64,000 nucleotides of DNA from Pseudomonas sp. PDM18 (GTDB lineage Bacteria; Pseudomonadota; Gammaproteobacteria; Pseudomonadales; Pseudomonadaceae). Made by a program: the position numbers and the translations under genes. Shown here piece by piece: positions 62,940-64,000 of this stretch (position 1 is the stretch's first letter; every line of letters begins with the position of its first letter). The notes under the pieces are model-generated. The model was given only the letters and a program-made list of their open reading frames with translations. It was not told where the DNA came from and made no database searches. The DNA is taken from contig NZ_JACVBX010000008.1 in assembly GCF_014852585.1 (NCBI RefSeq), positions 62,001 through 126,000 of the forward strand, given 5' to 3'.

Positions 62940-64000
62940 TGCGCGTCGCGCGGCAGCAGCAACCCCAACGGCAGGCAGACTCGCGCTTCCACACCACCGC
63001 CCTCGCGGTTGCGCAGCTCGATGCTGCCGCCGTGCTGTTCGGCGATACGTTTGACGATAGCCAGACCGAGGCCGGTGCCCTTGCCGCCGCGCGCTTTGTC
63101 GCCACGGAAGAAGGGGTTGAAGATGTTTTCCAGCTCCTGCGGATCGACCCCCGCGCCACGGTCCAGCACGCTGAGCACCACGTAGGGCGCGCCGCCACCG
63201 CCCGCCACGTGGGCTGCCACTTCGACCTTGCCGCCGCCGTGGTTCAGGCCGTTCTCGATCAGGTTGCCAAGCAGGCGCTTGATCGATACCCGGCGGAAGC
63301 GGAACAGCGGCAGCGTCTCCAGGCACAGGCGCACGCGGTTGCCGCTCTGGTTGAAGGCGTCGGCCACCTCGCGGATCAGGTCGGCGAGGTCGCCCTCTTC
63401 CACCGACTCGTCGCGGCCATCGCGGATGAAGGCGAGGAACTGGTCGAGGATGGCGTCCATGTCCTCGATGTCACGGACCATGTCCTCGACCATTTCGCGG
63501 TCGCTGTCGGGCATCAGTTCCAGTGACAGGCGCAGGCGCGTCAGCGGCGTGCGCAGGTCGTGGGAAACCCCCGCCAGCATCAGCTCGCGCTCGCGACCGG
63601 CCTGCTCGACATCGTCGGCCATCTGGTTGAACGCGCGGTACACCTCGGCCATCTCGCTGGGCGTTTCCGGCCCCAGCGGCAGGCGCACGCTGCGCCCCTT
63701 GCCGAACTCGCGGGAGGCGAAGACCAGGCGCTTGAGCGGCTGGCTGAGCAGGCGCACGAAGATCCAGGCGGCAGCGGTGGACAGCAGGCCGATGCCGAGG
63801 AACCAGCCCAGCACGCTCCAGATCTGCTGGCCGCGCAGCGGGTGCGGGTAGAGCGGCACGCCGATCCAGCCGTCACCCAGGGTCGGCGCGCGAACCCAGA
63901 GCATCGATGGATGGTGGATACGCAGGCGGGTCTCGGTGTCGATGCCCAGCTCCATGCGCATCTGCCGCTGGAAGATTTCCGTGTAAGGCCAGTGCACTTC
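62936..64000 (-). CDS. EnvZ/AmgS-like sensor histidine kinase (5' end outside window)
   Basis: Only the C-terminal 355 residues are inside the window; the frame stays open to base 64000, so the N terminus lies beyond it. It has one membrane segment (LGWFLGIGLLSTAAAWIFVRLL, residues about 45-67 of the visible part), a HAMP-like region ending near VYRAFNQMADDVEQ, and the H-box LAGVSHDLRTPLTRLRLSLE. The ATPase domain includes LLGNLIENGLNHGG (N-box) and GGKGTGLGLAIVKRI (G-box). EnvZ-type organisation and its place after ldcA match P. aeruginosa PA5199 (AmgS), which senses envelope stress. It may need the upstream regulator gene amgR to confirm. Confidence 0.9.
   Translation of the reverse strand, partial: EVHWPYTEIFQRQMRMELGIDTETRLRIHHPSMLWVRAPTLGDGWIGVPLYPHPLRGQQIWSVLGWFLGIGLLSTAAAWIFVRLLSQPLKRLVFASREFGKGRSVRLPLGPETPSEMAEVYRAFNQMADDVEQAGRERELMLAGVSHDLRTPLTRLRLSLELMPDSDREMVEDMVRDIEDMDAILDQFLAFIRDGRDESVEEGDLADLIREVADAFNQSGNRVRLCLETLPLFRFRRVSIKRLLGNLIENGLNHGGGKVEVAAHVAGGGGAPYVVLSVLDRGAGVDPQELENIFNPFFRGDKARGGKGTGLGLAIVKRIAEQHGGSIELRNREGGGVEARVCLPLGLLLPRDAH

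Overview
The window looks like chromosomal DNA of a Pseudomonas species related to, but not identical with, P. aeruginosa. GC is high, Pseudomonas-type REP repeats (GTAGGAGCGAGCTTGCTCGCGAA and its complement) recur, and the gene order rmlBDAC, dctBD, arcDABC, fabY ... acyl-CoA dehydrogenase, pckA, hslO, hslR, rimB-rimK, ldcA, envZ-type kinase follows, as I recall it, the PA5161-PA5200 neighbourhood of strain PAO1. No rRNA, tRNA, CRISPR array, insertion sequence or phage was seen.

Bases 1-23195 are a polysaccharide (O-antigen-like) region read entirely on the + strand, mostly with 1-8 nt overlaps. It opens with the 3' part of a fused glycosyltransferase/acyltransferase/methyltransferase. Then come a sugar epimerase, glycosyltransferases of the GT2 and GT4 types, a Wzm/Wzt-type ABC exporter whose ATPase has the extra C-terminal glycan-recognition domain, and gmd-fcl for GDP-L-fucose. 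An AT-richer patch (about 10.1-13.4 kb) of two GT4 genes and a polytopic membrane protein follows. Next are a rhamnosyltransferase-like GT2, rmlBDAC for dTDP-L-rhamnose, a 1325-residue protein joining a sulfotransferase-like domain to RgpF-like and HAD-like domains, and a stand-alone APS kinase (cysC). I read this as making a fucose- and rhamnose-containing glycan, exported by the ABC route and possibly sulfated, acetylated and methylated.

Bases 23232-32000 hold the C4-dicarboxylate two-component system dctBD, without the dctPQM transporter genes I would expect next, and the anaerobic arginine deiminase operon arcDABC. The operon has a well placed ANR box, intercistronic hairpins and a strong terminator. 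Bases 32150-36890 hold the fatty-acid initiation synthase fabY, an HDOD protein, rRNA methyltransferase rlmI and a small exported protein.

Bases 37267-47512 carry ilvD, a solitary type IV pilin, an NCS2 permease, a YfcE-like phosphoesterase, a GTPase/membrane-protein pair (DUF3482/DUF2868), two tandem paralogous exported proteins and folA. In PAO1 I recall this block near PA0350-PA0354, on the other side of oriC, so the window probably contains both junctions of an origin-centred rearrangement.

Bases 47580-64000 return to the PA5187-PA5199 order: acyl-CoA and 3-hydroxyacyl-CoA dehydrogenases with a divergent LysR regulator, a nitroreductase, a Baeyer-Villiger-type monooxygenase whose ribosome site lies in a perfect 12-bp inverted repeat, a RecQ-family helicase, pckA, hslO, a PAP2 phosphatase, hslR, rimB-rimK, ldcA and the 3' part of an EnvZ/AmgS-like sensor kinase cut by the window edge.

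Functions are assigned by recognising motifs and family resemblance by eye. No database search was possible, and synteny statements rest on memory of the PAO1 gene order.
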